Assembly: GCA_029253285.1 (NCBI GenBank)
Contig: JAQWZU010000138.1
Coordinates: 1 to 39,638 of the forward strand
Origin: Akkermansiaceae bacterium
GTDB lineage: Bacteria > Verrucomicrobiota > Verrucomicrobiia > Verrucomicrobiales > Akkermansiaceae
Length of the DNA: 39,638 nt
Direction of reading: 5' to 3'
This document shows, one piece after another, positions 16,385-25,976 of the stretch. Made by a program: the position numbers and the translations under genes. Numbering within the stretch: position 1 is the stretch's first letter; every line of letters begins with the position of its first letter. The notes beneath the pieces were generated by a model. It made no database searches. It had not been told where the DNA came from and saw only the letters and a program-made list of their open reading frames with translations.

Positions 16385-18388
16385 TTAGGGATTCACTCGA
16401 ATCACGCGGTAGAACTTGCGTGTCAATGAGTTCTCCGTATCCAAGAAGCTCGCGTTGGTTCCCTCGTAAGTTTCCACCGGCGAGAGTGTGGTGAAGCTTG
16501 CAGGGTCGAGGTTGGTGGATGACTGGACCTGGTATTCGTATCCCGGCAGACAAGGCCAGGTAATGGTCATTCCTTCCGGAGAGGGAGAAGCTGTGCAGGA
16601 GAAATTCTCGAGAACGCTTCCGTTGATATATTGCAGTGCTTTGTTAAAGGCCCCGATGCCAACTTCCGACCCAATGATGCGTCCGGGGCCGTCGTCGGGA
16701 GCGACGTGAATGCCGCCGTAGAGGCGGGAGATGCCGGCCTGATCAGCCGCGTCGAAGTAGGTGGCCCATTGGAGTTGGACCTCGGCGGAAGGGCCGTATT
16801 CAAATTCGAGATGTCCTGCTTCCACGGTGTGCGTGCCCAAGCCTCCGGGGAAAAACGGGCTTCCGGTAAAGGCGGTGAGGACTTCGGCGGCAGCCCGGCT
16901 GAAGGCGCTGTGACCGGAAACGTATCCTGCAAAGGCCGGCGTGACGAAAGTGTCGCGTTGGTAGGGGAGCCAGTTTCTCGCAGCAATCCAACCTACGCCC
17001 CCGAATTCGGTTTCGGGGTCATTGGGTTCTCCCTGCCAGGTGCGGATGGCGATGCTGTTTGGAGTAAGTCCTTCGTGACGTTGGCCTACGGCGGCGGTTT
17101 CCACGGTGACGGCTTCAACCAGGTCCGGTTCGAGAGGGATCCCGCCGGAGTGATAAAGCGGACCGCCGGGATCGGATGATTGACCGAGGCCAGCGAGGTA
17201 GCGAATACTCGTGATAGGACGAACGTAGTCGTATTTTTCTTTATTCCACCAAGCGGCAATGGCGGCATCATGTAAGGCCCCGTTGAGAGCGAGGTAGAGT
17301 TTAATATCCCACTCGAGATCATCGAGGACGGGGCCGGTTCCGCGGAATTTTTTTTCCAGGCGGGGGTCGTCGGAGACCTCATTGGCGATGGCGTTCCAGT
17401 GTCCCGGCGGTGTTTCGGAGGAAGGTCCGTCGGCCCAAAATTCTGCAACGACGCGACCGAAGTCGGCGTGGTTGACGATGTTGGGCGTGTAGGGTTCCAG
17501 GGCGATGGGATTGTAGGAATACCCCGTGCCGTTGTTGGTCCCGAGAGGGTTGTCACCGAGGGAAGCCGGAGAAATATCGATGTCGCCCGAAGTGGTCGGA
17601 TCGAGGTGCGAACTAAAGCGAATAACCTCGACGTTGTTGTCTTTGAATTCTTGGTCTCCGACTCCGCCCAGAAAGGGTGGTGGTCCGGGATCGATATTAC
17701 CGGTGAGAGCGAAGGGAGTGACATCGCCCCAGTGCGAGCCGATGAAGATCTGGACCTTGCTGGCGATCTGGCCGTTTTGTGTGAAGGCGACATCGAAGGC
17801 GAGTGGCTGCCAGCGATTGGGATTAACCAGCGGGCCGGTTCCCGAATTCTGAAGGATGAGTGGCTGGTTAATTGGGAGGTAGCCGTCGAGACCCTGGTAA
17901 TCTTGCAGTTCGTTGGAGCCGTCGTTTCGTTGCCCTTGAATGATCGCGGCGGCGCAACGGTTGCCGACGACTTGCGGGGTGGTTCCAACGACGGAGGCGC
18001 TGGTGACGGGGTAGCCAAATTCCGTCATGCGGGCGGTGAGTTCAGCGATTGTTTCTTCCTCTCCAATGGCGCGGGAGTAGCGCGAACGGAGCACCCAGTA
18101 GGCGGCGTAGCTGATCGCTTCGTGGCGGGCGGCTTGGAGGTCTTCGGCGGTCGCGCTTTCGTTGTGAAAGACCCCTACCGCGGTGTCATCGTAGGCAGCC
18201 CAGGCGTCATACATCGCAGCCGAGCTGTGGAAAAGATTCCGCGCATGGACGGTGGGCGCGGGGAAATCCCGACGGATGGCCGCGAGGCAATGTTCATTCC
18301 AGAGACGGGCGACGGAATCCTCGGCTTGGGTTTGTCCGCTCAGGAGAATGACTCCAAGAGTGTATTTCGAGAGACGGGGATTGGTCAT
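16385..18388 (-). CDS. Vanadium-dependent haloperoxidase / PAP2-type protein
   Basis: The 667-residue secreted protein (N-terminal signal to about residue 22) carries the complete vanadate/phosphate-site signature: Lys383-x6-Arg390-Pro391 (KEKYDYVRP), Ser491-Gly492-His493 and Ser554-Arg555-x5-His561-x3-Asp565 (SRLYGGIHVAPD). These are the residues that hold vanadate in haloperoxidases and form the active site of PAP2 phosphatases. Length and the helical inserts favour the haloperoxidase branch, with H2O2-dependent halide oxidation. The C-terminal ~80 residues form a short beta domain (WPCLPGYEYQVQSSTNLDP) common in secreted verrucomicrobial proteins. It is 27 nt downstream of the TPR-redoxin gene and probably shares its transcript. 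Halide preference, or phosphatase activity instead, cannot be told from sequence. Confidence 0.85.
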   Translation of the reverse strand: MTNPRLSKYTLGVILLSGQTQAEDSVARLWNEHCLAAIRRDFPAPTVHARNLFHSSAAMYDAWAAYDDTAVGVFHNESATAEDLQAARHEAISYAAYWVLRSRYSRAIGEEETIAELTARMTEFGYPVTSASVVGTTPQVVGNRCAAAIIQGQRNDGSNELQDYQGLDGYLPINQPLILQNSGTGPLVNPNRWQPLAFDVAFTQNGQIASKVQIFIGSHWGDVTPFALTGNIDPGPPPFLGGVGDQEFKDNNVEVIRFSSHLDPTTSGDIDISPASLGDNPLGTNNGTGYSYNPIALEPYTPNIVNHADFGRVVAEFWADGPSSETPPGHWNAIANEVSDDPRLEKKFRGTGPVLDDLEWDIKLYLALNGALHDAAIAAWWNKEKYDYVRPITSIRYLAGLGQSSDPGGPLYHSGGIPLEPDLVEAVTVETAAVGQRHEGLTPNSIAIRTWQGEPNDPETEFGGVGWIAARNWLPYQRDTFVTPAFAGYVSGHSAFSRAAAEVLTAFTGSPFFPGGLGTHTVEAGHLEFEYGPSAEVQLQWATYFDAADQAGISRLYGGIHVAPDDGPGRIIGSEVGIGAFNKALQYINGSVLENFSCTASPSPEGMTITWPCLPGYEYQVQSSTNLDPASFTTLSPVETYEGTNASFLDTENSLTRKFYRVIRVNP

Positions 18389-18415
18389 AATTATTCAGAC
18401 CCTAGGCCAATTCCC

Positions 18416-20674
18416 CTAGCGATGCAATTCCAGGAGTCGGTTTGATTCGTTGATGAGGAAATCGATTTCCATAAATGGGTCGGCTGAGACGTCGGCCCAG
18501 AGAACGCGGCCTTTTCCATCGACGAGGAAGGTTCCGTGGAGAGGCTGGTTTTCAAAGTCATCGTGTGCGGAGAATTTCTTGAAGATCTCTTTTTGATGAT
18601 CGGAAACGATGGGGAAGGGAATATCGCCTTTTTCGTAGTTGTCTTGGCTCTTCTTGAGGTCGGCGACCTTGTCGGTAGAGATGGCCAGGATGGGGAGCTT
18701 GGCCTTTTCAAAGTCCGAGTAGCGGTCGGCCATGGCGGTGAGTTGTTCGGTGCAGTGGAGGCATCCGGCGCCGAGGTAAAAGACGAGGATGTGCGGTTCA
18801 CCGGCCATGCTGGAGCTGGAGATGTTTTTTTGGTGTTGGTCCGGAAGGTTGAAGGCAGGCGCGGCGGGAGGGGTCCAGTGCAGCGGACCGAGGGTGCCGA
18901 GATCGGGACGTGGGAGGAGATCGTCGGCGGGCTTGTGGGCTTGACGCCAGTCGGCAGGGTAGCCGAACTCCTTGGCAATCGGCGCGAGCCGTGCGAAGGG
19001 ACGGGACTTGAGGTTGACCTCGGAAGAAAAGACGCGAAGCTTTTCGAAGCCTTTTTTTGCATCCTCCTTTTTGCCCATTCGGTGGAAAAGGGTAATGGCG
19101 TTGGCGAGTGAAACGGTTTCTTTTTTATCGCCGTCGAGAACGCTCCGGGCGGCTTTCTCGGCCGCTTCCTTGTTACCGAATTGGAGTTCGCGGAGCGCCT
19201 TGAAGGTGGCGGAGCCCGAGGATTTGGCGAGTGACTCTTTGGCGGTCTTTTCGTCGTCGTTCATTTCGGCGAGATAACCGAGGAGTTCGGAGCAATCTTT
19301 TTCGAGCGACCCGATGAGGCGGCTGTATTTCTTGCCGGCTGCTGCGACGGCTTTCTTGATCTCGCCCTCCTTCTTTTTCTCTTTGGCGGCCTTTTCCTTG
19401 GCCTTCTCTTCATCGGCTTGCTTTTTTGCTTTTTCGTTGGCGAGCAGGTCTTCGACTTGATTGATGATTTGCATCAACTCCACGCGATGGCCAAGGTGGA
19501 AATTGGCGATGCCGATTAGTCTGAGCCGGGCGCGATCATGAGTCGGTTGCTTGGGCAGGGTTTCGAGCCACTGGGTATTCGAGAGTTCGAAGGTCTCCTC
19601 CCAGAGTTCAAATTTCTCAAGAGTTTTGAGGAGGTTGTTGCGACCGTATTTGTAGGAATGGGAGCGGCCTTCCAGAGTGTTGAGTTTCGGGTGACGCGGG
19701 TTGGCGAGGAGAGACTTGGCCATGGCTACGGCGGCGGGGGCATCACCAAGGTGACCGAAGTTGCGCGAGAGCCATTCGTTGTTGTGCGCGTAGTTGTGGA
19801 TTTGGTCGGGGATGAGGAAATGCTTGGCCATGTGTGCGTGGTCGACACGGGCGGAGGACTGTTGGCTGAAGACGGCATCGTGATAGCGCTTGGCCTTGGA
19901 GTAGATGTGTCCGGGCATGTGCCACATATGGGCGATGCCGGGTGCGGTTTTTCCGAGGCGGGCGGCGGAATCGAGCGCTTGCTCGTGCTTGCGGTTGTCC
20001 CAGAGGTGGATGGCGTAGTGGTGGGCGGGGTGATTGGGTTCTTTGGCAAAGATTTGCTCGAGAATGGCGTCGAGTCCGAGGTAGCTGCTGATGGGAACAC
20101 CTTTGCGGTTGAACTGCCAGCGGCGGCAAACGAGGAGGGCCTTGGCTTCGATGTCGTCGGGGTGGTTCAGAATGAGGTCTTCGTAAGCGCGGATGAAATT
20201 TTTGATGCGCTTTTTGGAGTCCTTCTCCTTTTTGTCATCGTGATAGGCGATTTCGGCGTCGAGATAGGCGCGTTCGTGAGGGGTGATTTTTAAGTTTTCT
20301 TTTTTGAGGAGTTCGGTGGCCTTGGCGATGAATTCCTTGGCACGTTTCTCGTTAGAGAAATTGGCCTGAGAGAGTCCCCAGTAGGCCATGGCGCAATTGG
20401 GATCGTGAGCGAGGATCTTACGGAAGGAACGTTCTGCTTCGTAGTACCAAAATCCGTGAAGCTGGCCAAGGCCTTGGTTGAAGTAGGCCTGGCCTTGATT
20501 CCAGGAGCTTGTGATGGGGAGGTGGACTTTTCCGGTGTCTCCGATGAGCGGGGATGCCTGGCGTGGTCCCTCGTTGAAGGCGTGGCCCTGATGGGAATGT
20601 CCTTCCTTGATCTCTGTGGGCTCTTCACCAAGAAGAAGGGAGCAAAACAGGGGCAAAATCAAAAATCGTTTCAT
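18416..20674 (-). CDS. Secreted TPR protein fused to a C-terminal redoxin domain
   Basis: ATG 20674 is chosen because it gives a signal peptide (MKRFLILPLFCSLLLG); the open frame continues 44 residues upstream as a charged, non-signal sequence. The product is 752 residues. The first ~560 contain several TPR-like helical hairpins, with the conserved HMWHMPGHIYSK region seen in PVC-group TPR proteins, and a Lys/Glu/Ala coiled segment midway. The last ~150 residues are an AhpC/TSA redoxin with CxxC-type active site GAGCLHC, then ISTDK and GTFLVDGKGRVLW. It may reduce or oxidise partner proteins in the periplasm, with the TPRs providing binding surfaces. It lies directly upstream of the haloperoxidase-like gene. 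Confidence 0.82.
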   Translation of the reverse strand: MKRFLILPLFCSLLLGEEPTEIKEGHSHQGHAFNEGPRQASPLIGDTGKVHLPITSSWNQGQAYFNQGLGQLHGFWYYEAERSFRKILAHDPNCAMAYWGLSQANFSNEKRAKEFIAKATELLKKENLKITPHERAYLDAEIAYHDDKKEKDSKKRIKNFIRAYEDLILNHPDDIEAKALLVCRRWQFNRKGVPISSYLGLDAILEQIFAKEPNHPAHHYAIHLWDNRKHEQALDSAARLGKTAPGIAHMWHMPGHIYSKAKRYHDAVFSQQSSARVDHAHMAKHFLIPDQIHNYAHNNEWLSRNFGHLGDAPAAVAMAKSLLANPRHPKLNTLEGRSHSYKYGRNNLLKTLEKFELWEETFELSNTQWLETLPKQPTHDRARLRLIGIANFHLGHRVELMQIINQVEDLLANEKAKKQADEEKAKEKAAKEKKKEGEIKKAVAAAGKKYSRLIGSLEKDCSELLGYLAEMNDDEKTAKESLAKSSGSATFKALRELQFGNKEAAEKAARSVLDGDKKETVSLANAITLFHRMGKKEDAKKGFEKLRVFSSEVNLKSRPFARLAPIAKEFGYPADWRQAHKPADDLLPRPDLGTLGPLHWTPPAAPAFNLPDQHQKNISSSSMAGEPHILVFYLGAGCLHCTEQLTAMADRYSDFEKAKLPILAISTDKVADLKKSQDNYEKGDIPFPIVSDHQKEIFKKFSAHDDFENQPLHGTFLVDGKGRVLWADVSADPFMEIDFLINESNRLLELHR

Positions 20675-20866
20675 GGCAGGTGTTTGCAGAGTCGAACTAC
20701 GCGCTGGGTGTGACTTCTTTTGCATCAGATGGCGATCTTCTTTCTTCGAAGTCGCGTCGCGGTCTTCCTTCCCAAGCGGCATCTTCCCTTCGCCAGCTTG
20801 CATCACTAAAGCATTCGGCTGCTGTAGGCGGGGTTTTAGGAATGAGGTCGTAAAACAGTAATTTTT

Positions 20867-20882
20867 AACGGGCCTTCGCCCG
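20867..20882 (-). terminator. Weak hairpin after the sulfatase gene
   Basis: A 6-bp perfect stem (ACGGGC/GCCCGT) with a four-base loop lies 20 nt past the sulfatase stop. The expected T tract on the minus strand is absent (TTAAAAATT follows), so it is only a possible terminator or RNA-stabilising hairpin. The region from 20675 to 20902 otherwise holds only the leader of the TPR-redoxin gene. Confidence 0.35.
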
Positions 20883-20902
20883 TGCGGGAAAGTGAATTGA
20901 GT

Positions 20903-22270
20903 TTAAGGCGTAAACTTTGGATTCTTCTCGGTGGGAATAGGAGCCTTGGTTTTCTTTTGCCAGGCTTTGAGTTCGGTGAGGAGTTCTTTGACTTTTTCGG
21001 GCTTCTTTGAAGCGAGGTTGTTCTTTTCGGAGAGGTCGCTCTTGAGGTTGTAGAGCTCCGCACTGTTGTCTTCGAAATATTCGATCAATTTCCAATCGCC
21101 CTTCCTGATCACGCCGCAGGGTGTGGTGCGGAAGTGTTGGGAGGCCGAACCGTTCCCGGCACTATATCCCTGGAGGTAGGCGGGGAAGTGCCAGAAGAGC
21201 GGGCGCTCGGGGAGAGCTTCTCCTTTGAGGGCGGGGAGGATGTTGAGTCCGTCGAGAGAGGAGTCGGGTTTTCCACCGGCTAGTGAAACGAGTGAGGGGA
21301 AGAGGTCGACTTGATGAATCGGGGTATCATTGGTCGTTCCTGCCTTGATCATGCCGGGGAATCGGGCAATGAAGGGCTCGCGGATGCCACCTTCATAATA
21401 CATTCCCTTCGATCCCCGTAAGGGATCGGCGGTGGAGATCGCTCCGTGCGGCCCGTTGTCTGAGGTGAAAATGACGAGGGTGTTACCGGCGACCTTGAGA
21501 TCATCGAGCGTCTTGAGGACCTGCCCGATGGCGGTATCCATGGATTCGATCATACCGGCGTAGGCCGGGTTGTTGTGGGATGTGTTGCCGGACTTTTTGG
21601 TGTACTTGGCTTTGAGTTCCTTGGTCGACTGAATGGGGGTGTGCACCGAGTAGAAGGGGAAGTAGACGAAGAAGGGGGACTTGGCGTTCTCCTTAATCCA
21701 GCCCGAGACATCGCGGCCGAGGCGCTCGGGGAGATGCTCTCCTTTCGGTCCGTCTTTGAGGTAGGGATTTTTGTAGGGCGAGAAGTAGGACTTGGGATGT
21801 CCCCAGGTGGTGCCGCCAAAGTTGGTGTGGAAGCCGTCCTTGGTCGGGTCTTCGGTGAGATGCCATTTGCCCGCGACGCAGGTGCGGTAGCCGCGGGCCT
21901 GGAGAGCTTCGCCGAGGGTGGTGAATTTCGGATCGAGGATTGTGGTGTTCTTGATCGGAATGAGCTTGCGGTGCCGCGCTTTGCCGCGATCGGAGTTGCC
22001 GACAGTAAAGATTCCATGACGCGGGGTGTAGTGGCCGGTCATCAGGGAAGCGCGGGACGGAGCGCAATTGGCGGCCGAGGCGTAGGCTTGGGTGAAACGC
22101 ATTCCTTCCTTGGCGAGGCGGTCGAGATTGGGGGTTTCGTAGTATTTCGACCCCTGGCAGGCGAGGTCGGTGTAGCCAAGGTCATCAGCGTAGAAAAGGA
22201 CGATATTGGGCGTTGAGGCACCCCAGGAATGAAGTGTAATGAGTAAAAAGAATGGGAGTTTCCACATCAT
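20903..22270 (-). CDS. Formylglycine-dependent sulfatase
   Basis: The 455-residue secreted enzyme (signal peptide to about residue 18, SWGA) belongs to the type I sulfatases, which hydrolyse sulfate esters, usually of polysaccharides. The key motif CAPSR at 69-73 supplies the Cys converted to formylglycine by a maturase that is not in this window. The metal ligands Asp29/Asp30 (YADDLGYTD) and SDNGPHG near 270-276 are present, as is the second signature GKWHL. No glycoside hydrolase or PUL neighbours are seen, so the substrate is open. The start could be either of two tandem ATGs (22270 or 22267). Confidence 0.92.
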   Translation of the reverse strand: MMWKLPFFLLITLHSWGASTPNIVLFYADDLGYTDLACQGSKYYETPNLDRLAKEGMRFTQAYASAANCAPSRASLMTGHYTPRHGIFTVGNSDRGKARHRKLIPIKNTTILDPKFTTLGEALQARGYRTCVAGKWHLTEDPTKDGFHTNFGGTTWGHPKSYFSPYKNPYLKDGPKGEHLPERLGRDVSGWIKENAKSPFFVYFPFYSVHTPIQSTKELKAKYTKKSGNTSHNNPAYAGMIESMDTAIGQVLKTLDDLKVAGNTLVIFTSDNGPHGAISTADPLRGSKGMYYEGGIREPFIARFPGMIKAGTTNDTPIHQVDLFPSLVSLAGGKPDSSLDGLNILPALKGEALPERPLFWHFPAYLQGYSAGNGSASQHFRTTPCGVIRKGDWKLIEYFEDNSAELYNLKSDLSEKNNLASKKPEKVKELLTELKAWQKKTKAPIPTEKNPKFTP

Positions 22271-22341
22271 GGAGCCAGTAAACGTTGGTAAATAGAGGAT
22301 TCAATCACTGAGGCCGCAAAGTCAGGAATTCTAATTCCCGC

Positions 22342-22371
22342 TTGCCTAAAAGGTTAATTTTTTAGAATATT
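22342..22371 (+). promoter_or_regulatory. Possible promoter with inverted repeat ahead of the coiled-coil OmpA gene
   Basis: TTGCCT (22342-22347) and TAGAAT (22363-22368) make a -35/-10 pair with a short 15-bp spacer. Overlapping it is a perfect inverted repeat CTAAAA (22346-22351) and TTTTAG (22360-22365). It lies about 20 bp before the start codon, between divergent genes. Confidence 0.3.
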
Positions 22372-22389
22372 CCACTCTTCCGCACCATT

Positions 22390-25300
22390 ATGGCGAAAAA
22401 TTTTAAAGTTCTAGCGGCGTTTTGGCTGACGCTGTGTTCCCCGATCTGTGCCCAGGAGGCTGATAAATCCCGTGAGGAACGGGAGAAGCTGATCAAATTG
22501 GTTCTCCAGCTCGAAACGGATTTTGGACAGACCCTGCGGGACTATCGTGCCCTGCAAAAGGATTACGCCAAGCTCGCAAAGCGCCCTCAGGTTCCGGATC
22601 AGCGGGGCAAGGTCGAGCAACTGCAGAAGCAGCTCGATGAAGCGGCTCAAAAAATTCGGGAGCATCAGAAGCTCGAGGCTGAGGCTCGTAAGGGCATGAA
22701 GGCGCAAGGTAACGAGATGGTAGCTCTTCGGAGAAAGGTCGAAAGCGATTTGGCCGGCTTGCGAAAGTCACTCAGGGAGGAGCAATCGGCACTCGCGGTG
22801 GCACAGGTGAAGCTCAGCCAGCTGAAGGCATTGCAGGATCGCACCAAGAAGCTGGAAGAACTGCTTCGCGACGAAACCGTCGAACGCTCAACGCTTTTGG
22901 GTCAGTATCAGGTTTTGCGCGGCGAGAAGAATGCGCTGATTGCGCGGGTCGATGAACTCTTCAAGCGCGCCTCGGTAGCTGAGGTGGCTCAGATCAAATC
23001 GGTCCAGCGGATCGCCTTGCTGGAGGAGCAGGCCGGTGCAATTAAAACTCAACTCGCTTCCCGTGATGCGGAGATCAAGCGTCTCGAAACGGCTAATGCC
23101 AAAGGTCGCGCGTTGAGAGCGGATTTACAAAAAGCCGAGAAGGGGCAGGAGAAGCTCAACAAGCTTTTGGCGAGCCGTGAATCGGAAATGGCGGAACTCC
23201 GGACAGATATTGCCGCAGCGAGAAAGAAAGCGCTCGATGCCCCGGTCCTAATTAAAGTGCGCGACGACTTGCGGGGCAAGTTGGCGATGGCGGCCAAAGA
23301 GCAGGAGAAGCTCACTGGTGAGCGGGCTCGCTTGCAGAAGGAATTGGCTGATGCAAATGTCGGTCTCGATCAATCCCAACGCAAAATGGCGGAGCTCGAA
23401 GGCCGTCTGGCCAAAACAATGGAGCAGGCTGCGATGGCTGGAAAAATTGGCAAACAGAACAAGGCGCTTTTGGGGGAACGTGATGAATTGGCAAACAAGC
23501 TGGAACTCGCGGTGGAAGAAACGCTGGTCGCTAAAAATGAGCAGGAAGTCATCAAGGCGGAGCTAAGAAAGAATGTCACCCTCGCTCAGGCCGCGAAGAA
23601 ATTAGAAGACACTCATAAGAAGTTGATCGTAGAGCGTGATGGCTTGCAGAAGAAGTTGACCCAATCAACAAAAGAGTTGGCGCAGCGCCAGAGCGACGCG
23701 AAGTCGATGCAGGTCGCGTTGACCAGAGCGACGGCGCTTGCTGCGCGTGCCGCCAAGCTGGGGAAAGAGAACCAGGAATTGATGGCCCGCCGTGATGCTT
23801 TGGCAAGAGAGGTAACTGCGAGTAAGACTGGCATGACTACTCTTGAAGGAATGGTGAAATCTTTGGAGGCTGATCTGGCCAAAAATAAGGAGACCTCGAT
23901 GGCGGCGAAGAAGCTGGCCGCTGCCAACAAGAAGTTGACTGGCGAACTGGCGGACCTTCAGAAGAAACTGACTCAAGATCAAGGGGCCGCGAAGTCGATG
24001 CAGGCTGCGTTGACCAAGGCGACGGCACTTGCCGCGAATGCCGCCAAGCTCGGAAAAGAAAACCAGGAATTGATGGCCCGCCGTGATGCTTTGGCAAAAG
24101 AGATGGCGGTCAGCAAGACCGCAATGAAATCTCTCGAAGGGAAGGTGAAATCTTTGGAGGCTGATCTGGCCAAAAATAGGGAGACCGCGATGGCGACGAA
24201 GAAGCTGGCCTCTGCCAACAATAGGTTGACTGGCGAACTGGCGGACCTTCAGAAGAAACTGACTCAAGATCAAGGGGCCGCGAAGTCGATGCAGGCTGCG
24301 TTGACCGAGGCGACGGCACTTGCCGCGAATGCCGCCAAGCTCGGAAAAGAAAACCAGGAATTGGTGGCCCGCCGTGATGCCTTGGTCAAGGAAGTAGCGG
24401 CAAGCAACTCCGCAATGACCACTCTCGAAGGAAAGGTGAAGTCAATGGAGGTTGAGCTGAACAAAAACAAGGAGGCCGCGATGGTCGCAAATAAACTGAA
24501 GGCAGAGCGTGACGGTTTGAAGAAGAAGTTGGAGCAAACAACAGTCGAGCTAGCCCAGTTGCGCAATGGCTCGAAGACGATGCAGTCGGATTTGAAAAAG
24601 GCGACCGAGTTGGCGGCTAAGGCAGCCCAGCTTGGAAAGGATAATCAGGAACTGGTCCTTCGGCGTGATGCCCTGACCAAGGAAGTGGCCACCAGCAAAT
24701 CGGCGATGGCGTCGCTTGAGCGAAAGGGGAAGACTTTGGAAGCCAATCTCGCGAAAAGCAAAGATGCGGTAATGGCCGCGAACAAGCTGGCTCGGGAAAA
24801 GACTGCGCTTGCAGCTGATCTTGAGAAGGCGAAGAGAGATTACGAAGATTCGCAAACCTTGTTGGAGGCGATGAATACCAAGGTTTCTGAAAGTATGAAG
24901 CTCGCAGCTTCGGCCAAGAAGCTGGGAGCCGAGCGAGACCAACTCGGGAAGGAGTTGAAAGCGGCCCAAACCGATTTGAAGGCAGCCAAGAAGACGATGA
25001 AGCTTGTCGAAACCAAATTGACGGAGAATACCAAATTGGTCGAAGCCTCCAAGAAACTCGGTAAGGAAAATGCCGAGCTCTCGGCCAAGAGTAAGCAATT
25101 GAATCAGGAGCTGGAAAAAGCGCGTGCCGCTTTGATTGAGGCCAAAGCCGGTATGAGCACCGCGCAAACGGAGATGGCCAAGAAGATCAAGCTTGCTGAA
25201 TCTGCCGTTCGTCTGACTACCGAACGAGACCGACTTCAAAAGACTCTGGCGGAGACGAAGACGCGCCTTGCCCGGGCGGAGCTGGAATCAAAGAACTCCG

Positions 25301-25956
25301 CTGCGGTTGCAGCCGAAGCGAAGCAACTGAAGAAAGATTACGCTACCGTTTCGGCTCGGGTGGAGGCTCTGGAACAGGACAAGGAAAGGCTGAGTGTAGA
25401 GGTGACGAAGAAAGATGCTGACTTAAAAAAAGCTCGCGCAGGAATGAAGGCAAAGCCTGACCAGCAGGCAAAGCTGGCTAAATTAGAGAGCGAGAAAAAC
25501 AAGCTCAATGTTGACTTGGCAGCCAAGACCGCTGACTTGAAAAAGGTTCGCATGGATCTGGGGCGTTTGCATCTCAGTAATGTCTCGATGGAGAAGCAAC
25601 TTGATCAACTCCGGCGTCGTATGGCGACGATTGATCCCATTCGCTACGCCAAGGGAGAGGCCGATGTGAAGGAACAGCAAACAAGGGTGCTCACCCAAGT
25701 GAAAGAGGTGCTTATGCTGTATCCCGAGGCTCGTTTTGAGATCGTGGGACATACCTGTGATCTCGGAAGAAAAGCGGGTAATCTGAAGCTGAGCCGCGAA
25801 CGTTCGAAGGCTCTGCTCGATTTTCTGGTCAGTCAGGGGGTTCCCGCCGAGCGATTGAAATCTCTTGGTGTCGGAGACAGCCAACCGGCGGTTCCGAACG
25901 AAGATGAGGCCAGCCGTCGCAAGAATCGCCGGGTCGAAGTTCATATTCTCGATTAA
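22390..25956 (+). CDS. Long coiled-coil envelope protein with C-terminal OmpA domain
   Basis: The protein is 1188 residues with a signal peptide (cleavage after SPICA, ~21), about 1030 residues of Lys/Glu/Ala/Leu-rich coiled coil, and an OmpA/MotB peptidoglycan-binding domain at about 1070-1188 (FEIVGHTCD, then NLKLSRERSKALLDFL and RRKNRRVEV). The N-terminal signal and C-terminal OmpA fold suggest a periplasmic rod anchored to peptidoglycan. Within the coil, four to six copies of a 97-residue unit are tandemly repeated. No other domain is visible. The aldose 1-epimerase gene begins 20 nt downstream. A role in spacing envelope layers or cell shape is inferred only. Confidence 0.85.
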   Translation: MAKNFKVLAAFWLTLCSPICAQEADKSREEREKLIKLVLQLETDFGQTLRDYRALQKDYAKLAKRPQVPDQRGKVEQLQKQLDEAAQKIREHQKLEAEARKGMKAQGNEMVALRRKVESDLAGLRKSLREEQSALAVAQVKLSQLKALQDRTKKLEELLRDETVERSTLLGQYQVLRGEKNALIARVDELFKRASVAEVAQIKSVQRIALLEEQAGAIKTQLASRDAEIKRLETANAKGRALRADLQKAEKGQEKLNKLLASRESEMAELRTDIAAARKKALDAPVLIKVRDDLRGKLAMAAKEQEKLTGERARLQKELADANVGLDQSQRKMAELEGRLAKTMEQAAMAGKIGKQNKALLGERDELANKLELAVEETLVAKNEQEVIKAELRKNVTLAQAAKKLEDTHKKLIVERDGLQKKLTQSTKELAQRQSDAKSMQVALTRATALAARAAKLGKENQELMARRDALAREVTASKTGMTTLEGMVKSLEADLAKNKETSMAAKKLAAANKKLTGELADLQKKLTQDQGAAKSMQAALTKATALAANAAKLGKENQELMARRDALAKEMAVSKTAMKSLEGKVKSLEADLAKNRETAMATKKLASANNRLTGELADLQKKLTQDQGAAKSMQAALTEATALAANAAKLGKENQELVARRDALVKEVAASNSAMTTLEGKVKSMEVELNKNKEAAMVANKLKAERDGLKKKLEQTTVELAQLRNGSKTMQSDLKKATELAAKAAQLGKDNQELVLRRDALTKEVATSKSAMASLERKGKTLEANLAKSKDAVMAANKLAREKTALAADLEKAKRDYEDSQTLLEAMNTKVSESMKLAASAKKLGAERDQLGKELKAAQTDLKAAKKTMKLVETKLTENTKLVEASKKLGKENAELSAKSKQLNQELEKARAALIEAKAGMSTAQTEMAKKIKLAESAVRLTTERDRLQKTLAETKTRLARAELESKNSAAVAAEAKQLKKDYATVSARVEALEQDKERLSVEVTKKDADLKKARAGMKAKPDQQAKLAKLESEKNKLNVDLAAKTADLKKVRMDLGRLHLSNVSMEKQLDQLRRRMATIDPIRYAKGEADVKEQQTRVLTQVKEVLMLYPEARFEIVGHTCDLGRKAGNLKLSRERSKALLDFLVSQGVPAERLKSLGVGDSQPAVPNEDEASRRKNRRVEVHILD
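23695..25440 (+). repeat. Tandem 291-bp (97-codon) repeats inside the coiled-coil gene
   Basis: Units begin at 23695, 23986, 24277, 24568, 24859 and 25150, all exactly 291 bp apart. Anchor residues (KLG followed by KEN or ERD at unit positions 21-25) hold register. Units 2 and 3 are almost identical in DNA over long stretches, which means recent duplication; units 5 and 6 are degenerate. Within a unit a 45- and a 52-residue half-repeat can be seen. Confidence 0.85.
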
Positions 25957-25976
25957 AAGGCCAACTTTTTTAAAAG

